This document shows, piece after piece, positions 33,364 to 44,677 of a DNA stretch of 64,000 nt. A program made the position numbers and the translations under genes. Within the stretch, counting starts at the first letter, position 1; each line of letters opens with the position of its first letter. This DNA comes from Metellina segmentata (taxonomy: Eukaryota; Arthropoda; Arachnida; Araneae; Tetragnathidae). The notes beneath the pieces were generated by a model, which saw only the letters and a program-made list of their open reading frames with translations, searched no databases and was not told the DNA's origin. The stretch is from positions 71,911,916 through 71,975,915 of the forward strand of contig OX375878.1 of assembly GCA_947359465.1 (NCBI GenBank), written 5' to 3'.

Positions 33364-33969
33364 CAGGGATGAGCAAACATTTTCGGTCGCGGGCCAAATA
33401 TATAAAAAAAAAGTTTGGCGGGCCAAGATAAATTTTTCTAAAATTTTAAAAACAATACACAAGTATTATAATTTAAATATGTTAATGAGATTAAAGAAAT
33501 TGCGATTTCATTTTTAAAAGTTCCTTATATTGAGGTTCGAAGTAAGATGTACTGATTCTAAGAAACGAGGCTAAATGCTCATCTGTCAGACTACTTCTGA
33601 AATAATTCTTTCTAAGGTTCATAGTTGAAAACACTTGTTCACATATATAAGATGAAGCAAACATAGCACTGATTTTCTGGGCGTGAGATATTACATTTGG
33701 GAAACTTACTTTCGATAATGATTTGTACTTTGGCATATTTAGAAACAACTGTTTGAGATGATTGTTAGATTGCAACTCAATTAATTCAAGCTGCAAATCC
33801 GACCTTTGAAAAAAAGGAAGAAAACAAAATATTTAAACAAAGTAGAAAAAGAGATGGATATATAATATATAAATCATATTTTCTTTTAATTTCCGTCGGA
33901 CCGGCAAATTAAAATTATATCCGCGGGCCGGATAAAACCTTCCGGCGGGCCGTAGTTTGCCCATCCCTG
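33364..33969 (-). mobile_element. hAT deletion derivative, 606 bp
   Basis: Ends CAGGGATGAGCAAAC and, inverted, CAGGGATGGGCAAAC, with GC-rich subterminal GCGGGCC repeats. Flanks are GTATAGGG and GTATATGG (7 of 8). Only the C-terminal transposase region is kept inside. Confidence 0.83.
33491..33796 (-). pseudogene. hAT transposase C-terminal fragment (GTF2IRD2/Charlie-like)
   Basis: The minus-strand peptide of about 100 residues reads ISAMFASSYICEQVFSTMNL, then SLTDEHLASFLRISTS. This matches the hAT dimerisation domain, with F-G-S-T-Y-x-C-E-x-x-F-S in the family and a following S-x-L-T-D-E-H-L block. The rest of the transposase is deleted. The open frame fills half of the element. A dimerisation-only protein from such derivatives could interfere with full-length transposase, but nothing shows it is expressed. 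Confidence 0.82.
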
Positions 33970-34635
33970 GTATATGGGAACGGAGGATAAGTGTACGTGG
34001 GCGGCTAAGAATACGCAGGGAAATTTCACCTTGTTGACATCACTGCAGAGAATCGCCTACAACTTGTCACCATCGATTTACTACACTTCGTTTTCAATTT
34101 ACGAGGTAAAATTGAATTTTCTCTCTTTTCTATATAATTTTTCGATCGTATATAGAACACAAATGTTCGTCATTTTTAGAGTGAAATAAATTTTATAAAC
34201 ATATTTCAGATAGAAGTATATGTCATAAGCTATAAGTTGGTGTAGCAAGAGTTTATTTATCTGTGACATGGCTGTCATCTAGCAGCGTTTTAGTCAAGCC
34301 GAAACGAGGAGGCCAAGCGTTCGCAACAGATTTTCACTGCGAACTCTTATAGCCTCCCTAAGCTTACGTTAACTTTTACTTCATTTCTCTTTCTTGCAAA
34401 AGCAATAAAATAGTTGTATAAGTGTATAAGTGAAAAAAACTCTGAATGAAATTCCAACTGGATCTGTAAACATAAGTGCTGAAGTAGACGAAACGCTGTC
34501 AGAACAAGAAACTACGCATAGGCCCTTCAGAAAATTCTATCTGCAGAAAAATTAATGTTAGCATTCATTCAATTTTACCGCTTCCAAAGCAAAAGAAAAA
34601 CGAAAATGTGAACCAGAAAAAAAAAAGAGAACTGC
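33970..34635. other. No gene recognised
   Basis: A 71-codon open frame at 33974-34189 has no recognisable domain; the rest is AT-rich. It may include upstream parts of the pogo-like remnant that follows, too eroded to identify. Confidence 0.35.
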
Positions 34636-34639
34636 GTTT

Positions 34640-35008
34640 TAGTCTGAAATCATGACATCTTCGTCTATTTAAGCCCTATTGGAAGATAAAGAAAAAAAAG
34701 AAAAAGGCGAAGATTCTGAAAAAATCAGAAAAGGGAAGTGAGAGGGTTATTATAAAACGAACAAAAAAGAAAAAAAAACATTAAAAAAAAAAAGGATTGA
34801 CTTTTTCTTATGACGACCAAAACCATCAACGAGTTCAGCCAACCCAGTCTATGTTTTCTGCTGAAGATGATGATACTTTAGTTATTTGCCCAGGATGTGA
34901 CAATTCTTATAACGAAGACAGGATTCAATGTGGATTGTACTAAGATTGGTGGCACGAGGATTGCAGGGCATACGAAGGCGATGGGCCTTTTGTATGCGAT
35001 TATTGTTA
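34640..35008 (+). pseudogene. Pogo-like (DDE_1) transposase C-terminal remnant
   Basis: A lysine-rich stretch (ALLEDKEKKEKGEDSEK) is followed by a Cys/His cluster reading VICPGCDNSYNEDRIQCGLY, a stop, then DWWHEDCRAYEGDGPFVCDY and C. The C-x-x-C....C....W-x-H-x-x-C....C-x-x-C order matches the PHD-like zinc finger at the C-terminus of some pogo/Tigger-type transposases in arthropods. The integrase core is missing and a stop replaces one residue before the tryptophan. Downstream repeats of GCGTACTCTTG (35018-35080) may be element end sequence. Confidence 0.6.
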
Positions 35009-35319
35009 GAACAGATCCGGTGCGTACTCTTGGCCACCCTACCTGCGTACTCTTACCCTCCATGTAGGGCAAGAGTACGCAATTTTCATTTTTTAATTTA
35101 TATATTTCTCATTTAGAAAAGAGATAAAATCATGTTACCTGGATTTATTGATTCGCAGTTGAATAAAGTACATTGTGTAAAATTTTGAAGCCTATATCTT
35201 AATTACTTTACTTTTTAGAAATAAAAAAAACACTAGGAGCGTAGATTAACCCTCCTTTCCCGTATTCTCTGTGCAAATCGACACCGTTTAACCAATCCAC
35301 ACCAAATTTGGTACACTTA
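35009..35319. other. No gene recognised
   Basis: Contains two GCGTACTCTT repeats and one inverted AAGAGTACGC at 35018-35080, otherwise AT-rich. Confidence 0.4.
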
Positions 35320-35430
35320 TACAGGGAGACAATTATTGAGCTATATGAAATAAAAAATAAAATTTTCAAAAACTACTGAGCTAAAAAATTATGCAAATTT
35401 TAAAAGTAACTACAGATTTTCGGATTTTGT

Positions 35431-35990
35431 TTATGATTTGTTCGCTGTGCTTGCCATCAATGTATATGATGTGGTGCAGACGAATAGCAAAATTCTGCAA
35501 AACACGCTAAAGTGTGGAGATATCGATTTAATCATGACCTCCTGAATGGCAGATTTGAGCTCAGCGATGGTTTTGGGGTCATTTGCGTAAATCTTTACTA
35601 TTGCCCCACAAAATTGAATCACAAGGGTTGAGATTAGGATAATAGGACGGCCAAGCAATTGTCATTCCAGTGGCCTCTCGGTACCCCATAACCAGAATGC
35701 GCTCTCCACAGTTCTTCTTCCAGGACTTCAAACACTCTTCCCTTCCGATGGGGCCGTGCTCCATCCTGCATGAACCACATCTTTTCGAAATCTGGGCGAC
35801 GACCAACATTGACAACACTGTCATCACAAACACTACCAGTTCTCTCGAACTTTTGAATCAAATTTTTGATTGTTGTAACACTTGGACCGGTTGTCTTCAG
35901 CTTGCACTCGGTCGCAAATTTCCTTTGGGCCGCAATCCGGCTGTTATTGCTCAAATAGTATGCCTCGACGATCGATATGTTGGAGTTATG
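35431..35990 (-). pseudogene. Mariner-like transposase, catalytic centre deleted
   Basis: On the minus strand, an N-terminal helix-turn-helix part reads SNNSRIAAQRKFATECKLKT and TIKNLIQKFERTGSVCDDSV. It jumps directly to DFEKMWFMQDGARPHRKGRV, which holds the second catalytic Asp, and then in another frame to a NLNPCDSILWG segment and DPKTIAELKSAIQEVM. About 150 codons between GRRP and DFEK, including the first catalytic Asp, are missing. Clearly dead. Confidence 0.82.
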
Positions 35991-36206
35991 GTCGAAATAA
36001 AAGCTGGATACAGCATTTAAAAAATGATCTTCATTTATTTAAGTAAAGTATTTAAATTACATAGTTTAAAAGAATAAATTGTTAAAAGTAACAAATAGGT
36101 GTACTTCACCTTGCCCGTAGGCTTTAGAAAAAGAGAGGATTGAGCATTCAATAAATCACACTGTCACCCTATATACACAGTCCAGTCACATTAATGTGAC
36201 CACCTG

Positions 36207-37261
36207 TCAAAAGCCAGAATAACCACCTTTGGCAGAGCGGACCGCTGCGAGACGTGCAGGAAGAGAGTCAATTAGGTTTCTAATGATGAGTGCACCCAGT
36301 GAATGCCAGGAAAACATCCCCCAAACCATAGTGCTCCCTCCTCCAGCCTGGATCCTTCCGGCAATTGTTGCAGGGTGTTTGCTTACAGACGTTTCACGCC
36401 GTATACGCCAACGTCTATCTGTCCGATGGAGCATGAAACGTGATTCATCGGAAAAAGCCACCTGTCGACACTCTGTGGACGTCCAGTTGCGGTACTGGCG
36501 TGCAAATTACAACCATCGTCGCCGATGAACAGCAGTCAGCATAGGTTCATTAACCAGGCGTCTGCTGCGGAGGCCCATGCGCAACCACGTTCGCTGAACC
36601 GTCGTTGAGGATACACTCTTGGTCAGGCCCTGATTTACCAATAGGCCCGTGGGACACGGGCCTAGGGCCCCCATAATTTAAAGGGCCCCTAAGTTTCAAA
36701 AGTATCTAAAAAATTTTAAAAGTTTTTAAGTCGTTACATAAATTATTGGGTATTTACGTAAATGCTTTATTTTGTTTTGCCAAGAGTTATAAGTGATGTC
36801 ACGATTTTCTCAAACTTTTTGGTGACATCTGTGAGAAGGTCAACAGTGAAATACGTAAGTACCAATTATTGTTATAAAATTAGTTTTTGTGATGAACAAA
36901 TAACATGGGGGGGGGGCCTTCCTGCGTGTTGTGTCTACTATACCAAATTTTCTAAATCGGGCCCTGCTCTTGGTAGCCCCTTGGTTCATCTGGGCGGTCA
37001 GATGCTCAACAGTTGCACGTCTATTCGCCCGAACGCATCTCCGTAGCCTTCGTTCGCCTCTGTCATCTATAGACCGTGGTGCACCACATGCGCCACGCCG
37101 CTGATTTTGGATAGTGCCATTTTGTCATGTACGGTATATTTTTACCCCGGCGGCACGCGAACAGTTCACAAAATTAGCCGTTTCTGAAATGCTTCCACCT
37201 TTGGCCCGAAAGCCAATAATCATGCCCTTTTTACGTCGGATAAATCGCTACGTTTCTGCAT
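36207..37261 (-). pseudogene. Tc1-D transposase, interrupted and internally deleted
   Basis: Starts at a methionine equivalent to that of Tc1-A (MQKRSDLSDVKKGMIIGFRA) and shows the same two DNA-binding halves. The coding region is then interrupted by the hAT MITE. The catalytic half has AFSDESRFMLHRTDRRWRI and GGGSTMVWGMFSWHSLGALI. It passes abruptly into the C-terminal NLIDSLPARLAAVRSAKGGY, so the second catalytic Asp and DLNP region are deleted. Stops occur in the N-terminal part. Alignment with Tc1-A shows each copy is damaged at a different place. Confidence 0.83.
36624..36966. mobile_element. hAT MITE, 343 bp, perfect 8-bp duplication
   Basis: Starts CAGGCCCTGATTTACC and ends, inverted, CAGGGCCCGATTTAGA. 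The 8-bp CTCTTGGT is present on both sides (36616-36623 and 36967-36974). Non-coding. The exact duplication and its position inside the Tc1 transposase make both boundaries certain. Confidence 0.93.
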
Positions 37262-37693
37262 TACGCCAACGATTGAAATGCTTTCCGATGCCCTAGGACA
37301 TCCTTTATATACACTCCACTGCAATGTGCTGCCACCTGCCTTTTGTGATTGGTTATTTCACGTTGACGTCGAACGTAGGTGGTGGTCACATTAATGTGAC
37401 TGGACTGTGTATATACACTTCAAATAGGCATAGATAACGTAGTAACCAATCAGTCTGAAGTGGGCGGGACTAAACGTGATACGATTGATTTGAATATTAG
37501 TTCTTGTTTATAAACATACTCTAACACGCTCAGAAACGTTGTATTTCGACATTTTCATCGAAAAATGAACAACAAGAGTGCGCACTGCGCATGCTATCAT
37601 GCATTCAACCGCCAAGTTTTAACTGAATCTCACCAGCGGTTCAAAAGTTATCAAAGTTTTTTTTTCATATAGCCCAATAACTGTCACCCTGTA

Positions 37694-38767
37694 CTTCAGA
37701 ACACTTCGGAAAACATAGGCTATTTCTTTCCTGTTTTCAGACTAATCTGTAGCCATGAAAATTGGCCCACAGGTAGTCCTAATGGGCCCGCCCGAAAGTG
37801 CCCCTCGAAGTCACAATTTTAAAATCTAAAATTTGTTTTTCTTCAATAAATGGACATGGACAAGGAAACAAGTTCTACAGGGTTTGTGAATTTGAGTTAA
37901 AGCAAGGAAATGTCACGGTCATATTTGAAACACGAGCAACGCCGGGTGTTTGTAGCAGTGTTTGTTTGTACATTGAATATTTTGGATCCGTTTCAAGTTT
38001 TCTATTCGTTTTGTGTCCTTTTGATGCAAAATCTGTCTCTTACGTGTTAGGAGTCTGTCTGTATTTGTGTGCCGGTACTACGTCTAAACGGTTGAATATA
38101 TTTTCATGAAACTTTGCGTATTGTGAGTATACATTAATTTAGTGACTGAACTTGATTGCTTAAGTCTGTCCGTCAGTCTTTCCGTTCTATGTCCGATTTT
38201 GTTTCTACACGAGTATCACATAATTATTTATTCAGCATATTTTAAACCAGTGTTTCATATTTAATGCACCATGTTTTAGTTTAGTGAATACTTTATTTAA
38301 AATTTCCCTCTTCTTACATATTTGGACAAGTTTTTATGATAAAGCATCTAACAGGACTTAAATCAACCATAAATTGGTAGTTTTCAAGTAGCTGGAAGAG
38401 GTATACTGAGCATTGCAATTGTATTGTATTGTTTTACCAGTGCTGCTGAAAAATCAATTATTTTTTCGAAAACTATTTTTACGGAATTTAATTCAAATAC
38501 TTATTTATTTTGAGCCGTATTTTTTCTTCACGAAGTACAAAAAATTTCTCTAAATTTAGACTGACGATTAAAATAATTAAATATTGTGAATAAAAAATAC
38601 AGAACAAGAACTTTTGAAATAGGAATAATATCTAATGTAGCAGCCTTGGTATTTTAAAATCGTTTGCCTTTTTAAATTTCTGTTCCTTTTTTCCAATAAT
38701 CTATTTTTTTGTGAAAAAACAGATTCATTCATTACTTTTCGTTCGAAGCTTTATTAATCTGAGTCCA
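37694..38767. other. Mostly unassigned; weak family H-like fragment
   Basis: AAATTGGCCCACAGGTAGTC (37758) and GAGCAACGCCGGGTGTTTG (37936) resemble internal blocks of family H. The rest is AT-rich with nothing identifiable. Confidence 0.35.
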
Positions 38768-39265
38768 AGAGCTGATGACGAATTCGGGGAAGGTATTTTA
38801 GGCACTGTGAAATTGTAAAATAGTAGTATATCAATGATAGTTGAATAGGGAATCGACAGTCGGGAAAGGCGTTTGATGTTATTTCGCTACTGCGCAGCAT
38901 GTTACATTTGGAAAAAATTAATCTCACTGAGTATAATTTAGGCACTTAGGAATTTTTTTTAATCTCTCTTATTTTAGCATTTATAGAATCTAGAAATAAA
39001 ATTCCCAGACTGTTTAGACGGTTTTAAACTATAACCCGACTGCCCTGAACTTGTATTATAATAAACGCAAAAATATTCTTTAGGCACTCTGAAATTTTTA
39101 TAGCATGTTTATTAATTAGTATTGAAAATATGTGCAAACAGCCAGACGAATACGACGGTTTTAAATAACAACCTGACGCAAATAAAAATTTTACATAGGT
39201 ATCGGCTGGATGCCGGCAGCTGCCAGAGCCATGGCGCGCTGGTGTGTGATTGGTTGCTGATGAAC
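38768..39265 (+). repeat. Left terminal inverted repeat with three 140-bp-spaced motifs
   Basis: GGCACT of the motif TTTAGGCACTNTGAAATTT begins at 38801, 38941 and 39083, spacing 140 and 142 bp. The right arm has the inverted motif at about 44356, 44496 and 44637, spacing 140 and 141 bp. Evenly spaced subterminal motifs like this are usual for transposase binding sites; here that role is inferred. Confidence 0.75.
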
Positions 39266-39516
39266 CAATTGACTCGAGTTTAGTGTGCATCTGAAGCTGC
39301 TTGCAAAGAATTTTGAAGAACATTTTTTTTTCACGCAAATGTGACCACGCTGAAAATTATTTTGTGTTCATTGTTATACTGTTTTTTGAGGTTTTTTAAA
39401 ATACAGTTGTGTTAACATTTTAAGTATTAACATATGCACATGTATACAACTATGTATACATAGTAATAATTAATTATTATAGGGATAATAATTGTTTTAC
39501 CTTCAAATAAATTCTG

Positions 39517-39835
<319 letters not shown>

Positions 39836-39839
39836 CTTG

Positions 39840-40155
39840 GAGGGTGTGGTGCCAGTTGAGGTGTTATGTTATCATATGACCGTGGTTGTCCACGTATATT
39901 TCCCTTATTGGATTTAACTACGATCCTAGTTAATAGGTAGTTTTAGTGCTTGAGAACGTTAATTAAAATTTACCCAATTTTCTCGGATACTTTCCTTAGG
40001 CGATTGATCCCGGACCGTAGTGAAGAGCCCGTTGAGTTGCTATAGTACGACGATAATTAAAAATTACCTCGGATGTCTCAATTAGGGAATTGATACCAGA
40101 CCATCGTTAATAGCCAATTGTGTTGCTTTTGAGTGATGTAAATTAAAAATTACAA
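39840..40155 (+). mobile_element. SINE-A fragment with tandem tail modules
   Basis: A degraded core (GTGGTGCCAGTTGAGGTG, ATATGACCGTGG) is followed by three successive versions of the ~85-95 bp tail module. Each has a GATTGATCCCGGACC-like block, a TTGAGTTGCT-like block and an end resembling TTAATTAAAAATTACC. Single copies such as 8864 have only one module. Confidence 0.7.
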
Positions 40156-40744
40156 ATTTATTTAAATTAAAAATTGGTTGAAATTTGTAATAAAAACTTG
40201 CACAGTTTGTGTTTATTGTTGTATTATTTTTAAAATCGATCTTATACACATGCATATATTACTACAGTGCCAAAAATTGTATTTTCTAAGAATTAAAGAG
40301 ATATAAGTTTTTGAAAAGGGCAGTTGAGAAAATTGAATGGTGAAAGGAGTGAGAAACATGCTTTTTTTTACTCAAAACCGAAAAAATGAGTCTCTTATTT
40401 TTTAAATTTTACAACTGAAATGTGTATCTTATTTTGAACACAACAATGAAATGTGTTGATTTGGGCAACACAGTATATTTTAACCCCAAATTACTTAAAT
40501 AATAGGGAGACAGAAAAATTAGAAATATTTTTGTAAGTTGAGGTAATTTTGAATAAAATAGATACACCAAAATAAAAGGTATTTTTATTTTTATTTTGTT
40601 GAGTACAAAGTGAATTATTTTTTTGCTTACCTGAATTTTTAAAATTAGCAACGTTTGTAGATGTGAAATGTAACTTTAGAAACAATTAAATGAAATGAAA
40701 TAAGTCTGTGCCATGTGCGAAAGGAAAACAAATTTAAAAAATGT

Positions 40745-40880
40745 GCATGTCAAGAGCCCGTTGAGTTGCTATTGTACGACGTTAATTAAAAATTGCCTAT
40801 GATCTTTTCCTTAGGGATTGATACCGGACCGTTGTAAATAGCACGTTGAGTTGCTATACTGATGATTTAATTGATTTAAC
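40745..40880 (+). mobile_element. SINE-A tail modules, two tandem units
   Basis: AGAGCCCGTTGAGTTGCTAT and CACGTTGAGTTGCTATACTG mark two adjacent tail modules without head or core. Sequence between 40156 and 40744 is AT-rich with nothing recognised. Confidence 0.65.
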
Positions 40881-41039
40881 AATAGTAATTTTTCTAATAT
40901 TTGGAAATTTATCTATCCAGAGGACCTTTCTTGAGATAAAAACAATTTAGACAATAATACAACTGAGTTTCTCGACTTAAAAATTTATGTTTGGTGTGAC
41001 AAAGATGACGTTAAAGAAAGTAATTCTTGAAACGATGAA

Positions 41040-44000
41040 ATAAAGTCAAAAAATTACCCAAGAGCTTGGAGAACCTAGTATAAGTGTGACATATAATTTA
41101 GCTATTGCCAAAGTTACGATGCAAATTCAATCATTACAGGAACCATTGTACGACAGTTTATATATTCATTTAGGAGCGTTCATTTTTATGTTTGCTCATT
41201 TCAAAGTTATTGAGAAATTTATTAGTGGTTGAGGATTAATGAATGTTGCTGTTGATTGTGAGTTGTTAGCTAGTGGATCTGTTGAATCATTCCTCACGGG
41301 CAAATATTCCAATAGATGTAAAAGATTGCACCCAATAATGGCACTGGGGTTAGAAATTATGAACTTTAAATTATTTCTAGAAAAAGGAGGATTCACAATT
41401 TGGGACGAGTTACGTTCGAAACTTTTGCAATTAAATAAGTGTAGATTGTCTTTCACGATTGTATTGGAAAATCAAGATATGTCGGAGCTTATGACCTGTT
41501 ATCTTGCACTTGAGAAGCCTCTCTGAATGAATCATTTATAAAAGCAGCACAATTTTATTTGACTTATATATACCTAATTAACTATTATCGCATGTTAAGC
41601 CGTAGTATCAGAACAGGAGATTTTGCAGTATTTAAATACAACTTGCCAAAAATGTCTAACATATTTTTTTTAACCAGCCGAATTATGCTCGTTGGTTGGT
41701 TAGATATCACGACAACTTAATGAAAATTAAAGAAACTCATCCTGAAATTGCAGAAGCTATGGAAAAAGGATATTTAGGAGTCCAGAGAACTGATAAATCT
41801 TTTTCAAGACAGCCAATCGATCTGACCCTGGAACAAGCAATCAATGCTGAAGCTGCAAAAAGATCAGTCTGTGTCATAAATTTTACAAATTCCATCTCAG
41901 CTCGTCAACGTTGGTGTAAGACTGTTTACTGTTATATCATTTGAAACTACCGGTCTACAAAAGAAACAGGACGTAACATACGATTTGGAAGAGCATAATA
42001 TCAAGAGAGATACAAAATTGTTAAAAACTTTTATTCGCGGATTTACAAAGTTTATGTATTTATTCGATCAAATATTAACCAAAGTTTACTTCTCAATATT
42101 TCTAATGTAAAAGCAGCTTCAGAAAACGTGGAAAATTTTTTGTTGGGAGAGATTTGAAAAATCCAATTACAAGAGTATGCATTATGAATATTTCTGCTGA
42201 AACTGTTAAAAAAAGGAATAAAAGTGGTAATAATGTACAAGAAATACGGATGCAACGGGATTTTTTTTGGAGTATGCTGGGTATATCAATGGATTACAAT
42301 GTCGATTTTGAGAAGATTTTATGTTACCCAATTATACCGATTCCAATGTCTTTATGCCATTTGCAAAACCAAAAAGTCAGCAATAGTAGAAGTTTTTGAG
42401 AAAAAAAATCACAAACCTGAAAACATACCTAAAAATTTTGATATCGTAATAGTTGATGGTTTCCATCTTTTACATAACATGCGTGATATGCCAACGACAT
42501 TCGGCAACATTTCCAAAAAAATTATGAAAACTCTAACAGCGACCAAAGCTCCACGCGTTGACCAGTATTTTTTCTCATCGATTAAAAATTACGAACGTGC
42601 ACTACGGAACGAAGTAAACAGCATGGATTCTAAAGTTACCGGTCCAATGCAAGTACGTCCAACAGATTTCAGTAAAGAGATAAAAAAACATTAAATTCAA
42701 GCAGGCTCTCGTAAGATATTTAATAGTCCACTGGACTACACCAGAAATGGCGTTATTTATTGGTAACACAATCATTAATTTAAGTTAGGATCAGTGTTAC
42801 TCTAACAGATTGAAAATGATACGGTAATTATGGCAAAAAATGATGAATTGCCTTGTGACGATCAAAAAGAACCAAACACAAAAATTGTACATCATGTGTT
42901 TAAAATTAATAATGATTTTGTCACTAGCGTCCTAATTAAGTCTTGCGATACAGATTTTTTAATAAAATGATCAGCAATATAGATCATCTGCAGTCTGACA
43001 ATTGTCATGGAGTATGACAACGGAACTAAAAAAAAGGTTTATTAACATGTCATTACGGGTTGCGATCACAACCCTTCTTTTTTCAAAAAAGAAAAGAAGA
43101 AGTCATATTAAAATCTAACGGAGATTATCAAAAAGATTTTACCGATCTTGGAGCAGTCCATGTGTCAAATACCAAATACAAATATTGACGACCAGCTACA
43201 GGCTCAAGCCCAACAAGGCTGGTCCTTTGTTTAAGAATTCCCCAATTCCCACTGACTATTCAATTGTATCTTAAATTCGTACACTCCCTTTGAATTAACT
43301 ATATTTTCTGGCAACGCGTTCCATTTGTCTATTACCTTATTAAAGTAGTAGTTTTTCCTTAAATCCCGATTAAAATGTGTCTTATTCAATTTATACCCAT
43401 GGCCCCTTGTTCTGTTATCCCTATTGAAATGTAAGCCCTCTGTGTCCCCTTGTTTTACCAACATGAAAAGCTGAATCAAATCCCCCCTCCTTCTTCTTCT
43501 TTCCAGTGTATACATGCTTAGCTTACTTAAACGTTCATTATTGTCGAGATTTGCAATACGAAACGTTTTGGGTATTAGAAAAATTTGTCTGTGAAATTTA
43601 TGACTTCGAAAATTCAACCGATATTAATAATGTTAGATTCCATAAATTTTGTTCAACATATAAAGCTCATAACGCTATTGAACCGTTCAAAAACTTTTTG
43701 AAAAACTACGATGCATCAAATTTACCTCCGTGTAAAGCTGAGTTACACCAACAACTCTTTCGCACTCAATACATAACAAGCATTTGGCGAAATGCACATT
43801 TACGGTTTCCAAGTAGCATATCTCCATTAAGGCATGGGCATGGATAGGATTGATTTGCAAGATGAGAAATTTGAATTTTACTTAGAAAGAGATTGTAAGC
43901 CGCCTTCTGTTTTAGATGCTTTAAAAGTAGAAACTGAAACAGAAAATAATGCAGGTAAATATCGATATTTTTTATTCAATGAAATTTCATTATTTATCGT

Positions 44001-44121
44001 GCGCAAATGAAAATTAACCTTTTTTTCAGACAACGAACAAAATATCGAAGTAGACGGAGAGACGTATATTGAGGATGATCTTACAGACGATGGAGCATCG
44101 GAGAGTAATGAAGTGGAATAA
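41040..44121 (+). pseudogene. Transposon-1 gene: uncharacterised metazoan nuclease-like family, putative transposase
   Basis: Recognisable in order across several frames are ISVTYNLAIAKVTMQIQSLQ, LYIHLGAFIFMFAHFKVI, SFLTGKYSNRCKRLHPIMA, PNYARWLVRYHDNLMKIKET, RQPIDLTLEQAINAEAAKRS with ISARQRW, and FEKILCYPIIPIPMSLCHLQ. These continue with IVIVDGFHLLHNMRDMPTTF, VTGPMQVRP, ALVRYLIVHWTTPEM, NTKIVHHVFKIN, SCDTDFLI and ITGCDHNPSFFKKEKKK. The end has NLPPCKAELHQQLFRTQYIT and SIWRNAH, then an intron (43955-44029, GT...AG) and an acidic exon ending EVDGETYIEDDLTDD. I recognise this as a widespread, uncharacterised metazoan family; the DTD and TGCD motifs resemble PIN/XPG-type nucleases. Stops, frame changes and a LINE insertion near 43215-43560 inactivate it. 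Confidence 0.75.
43215..43560 (-). pseudogene. LINE ORF2 C-terminus inserted in the transposon-1 gene
   Basis: The minus-strand peptide reads ERLSKLSMYTLERRRRRGDL, then IQLFMLVKQ, TRGHGYKLNKTH, and DLRKNYYFNKVIDKWNALPE followed by SKGVYEFKIQL and a stop. This is the C-terminal thumb region typical of many arthropod non-LTR (CR1/jockey-like) polymerases (R-R-R-R-G-D-L-I...F-x-x-R-V-x-x-x-W-N-x-L-P). About 110 codons are open. Its 3' end lies at ~43215 and its 5' end is truncated, as usual for LINE insertions. It interrupts the host element's gene just before NLPPCKAELHQQLF. Confidence 0.8.
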
Positions 44122-44677
44122 TAAAGTCGAAAATATAAGTTTACAGCTTTCAAGAAGTTCAGCGAGCCAGTGCCCCGGCAGCTGCAGGCGCAGCCGATAA
44201 ACGTTCTCTCGTACTCGTATCTACCTATACGACTTTTTTGTCGCATTCATGTAAAATCTTTATTTGCATCGGATAGTTATTTAAAACCGCTGTGTTCGTC
44301 TGGCTTTTTGAACACATTTTCAATACTAATTAATAAACATGCTATAAAAATTTCAGAGTGCCTAAAGAATATATTTTGCGTTTATTATAATACGAGTTCG
44401 GGGCAGTCGGGTTATACTTTAAAACCGTCTAAACAGTCTGGGATTTTTATTTCTGGATTCTATAAATGCTAAAATAAGAGATTAAAAAAATTTCTGAGTG
44501 CCTAAAGGATACTCGGCGAGATTAATTTTTTTCAAATGTCACATGCTGCGCATTAGCGAAATAACCCTAAACGCCTTTCCCGACTGTCGATTCCTTATTC
44601 AACTACCATTGATATGCTTCTATTTTACAATTTCACAGTGCCTAAAATACCTTCACCAAATTCGTCATCAGCTCCCC

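Larger units (their letters stand above)
36176..37409 (-). mobile_element. Tc1-like element D (same family as A), holding a hAT MITE
   Basis: Inverted ends CACAGTCCAGTCACATTAAT with TA outside (36174-36175 and 37410-37411). It is nested inside the mariner-like element and is itself interrupted by a 343-bp hAT MITE. Confidence 0.88.
35322..37691 (-). mobile_element. Mariner-like element holding a Tc1
   Basis: The left end CAGGGAGACAATTATTGAGC is matched by the inverted right end CAGGGTGACAGTTATTGGGC over 26 bp with three differences. TA is on both sides (35320-35321 and 37692-37693). A Tc1 element with its own hAT MITE (36176-37409) sits inside. Internal deletions leave no functional transposase. 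Confidence 0.75.

Noticed and set aside
39900..40880. CRISPR-like spaced repeats
   Set aside because: The repeats are diverged SINE tail modules of 85-95 bp in an animal genome; no short identical repeats with unique spacers exist.
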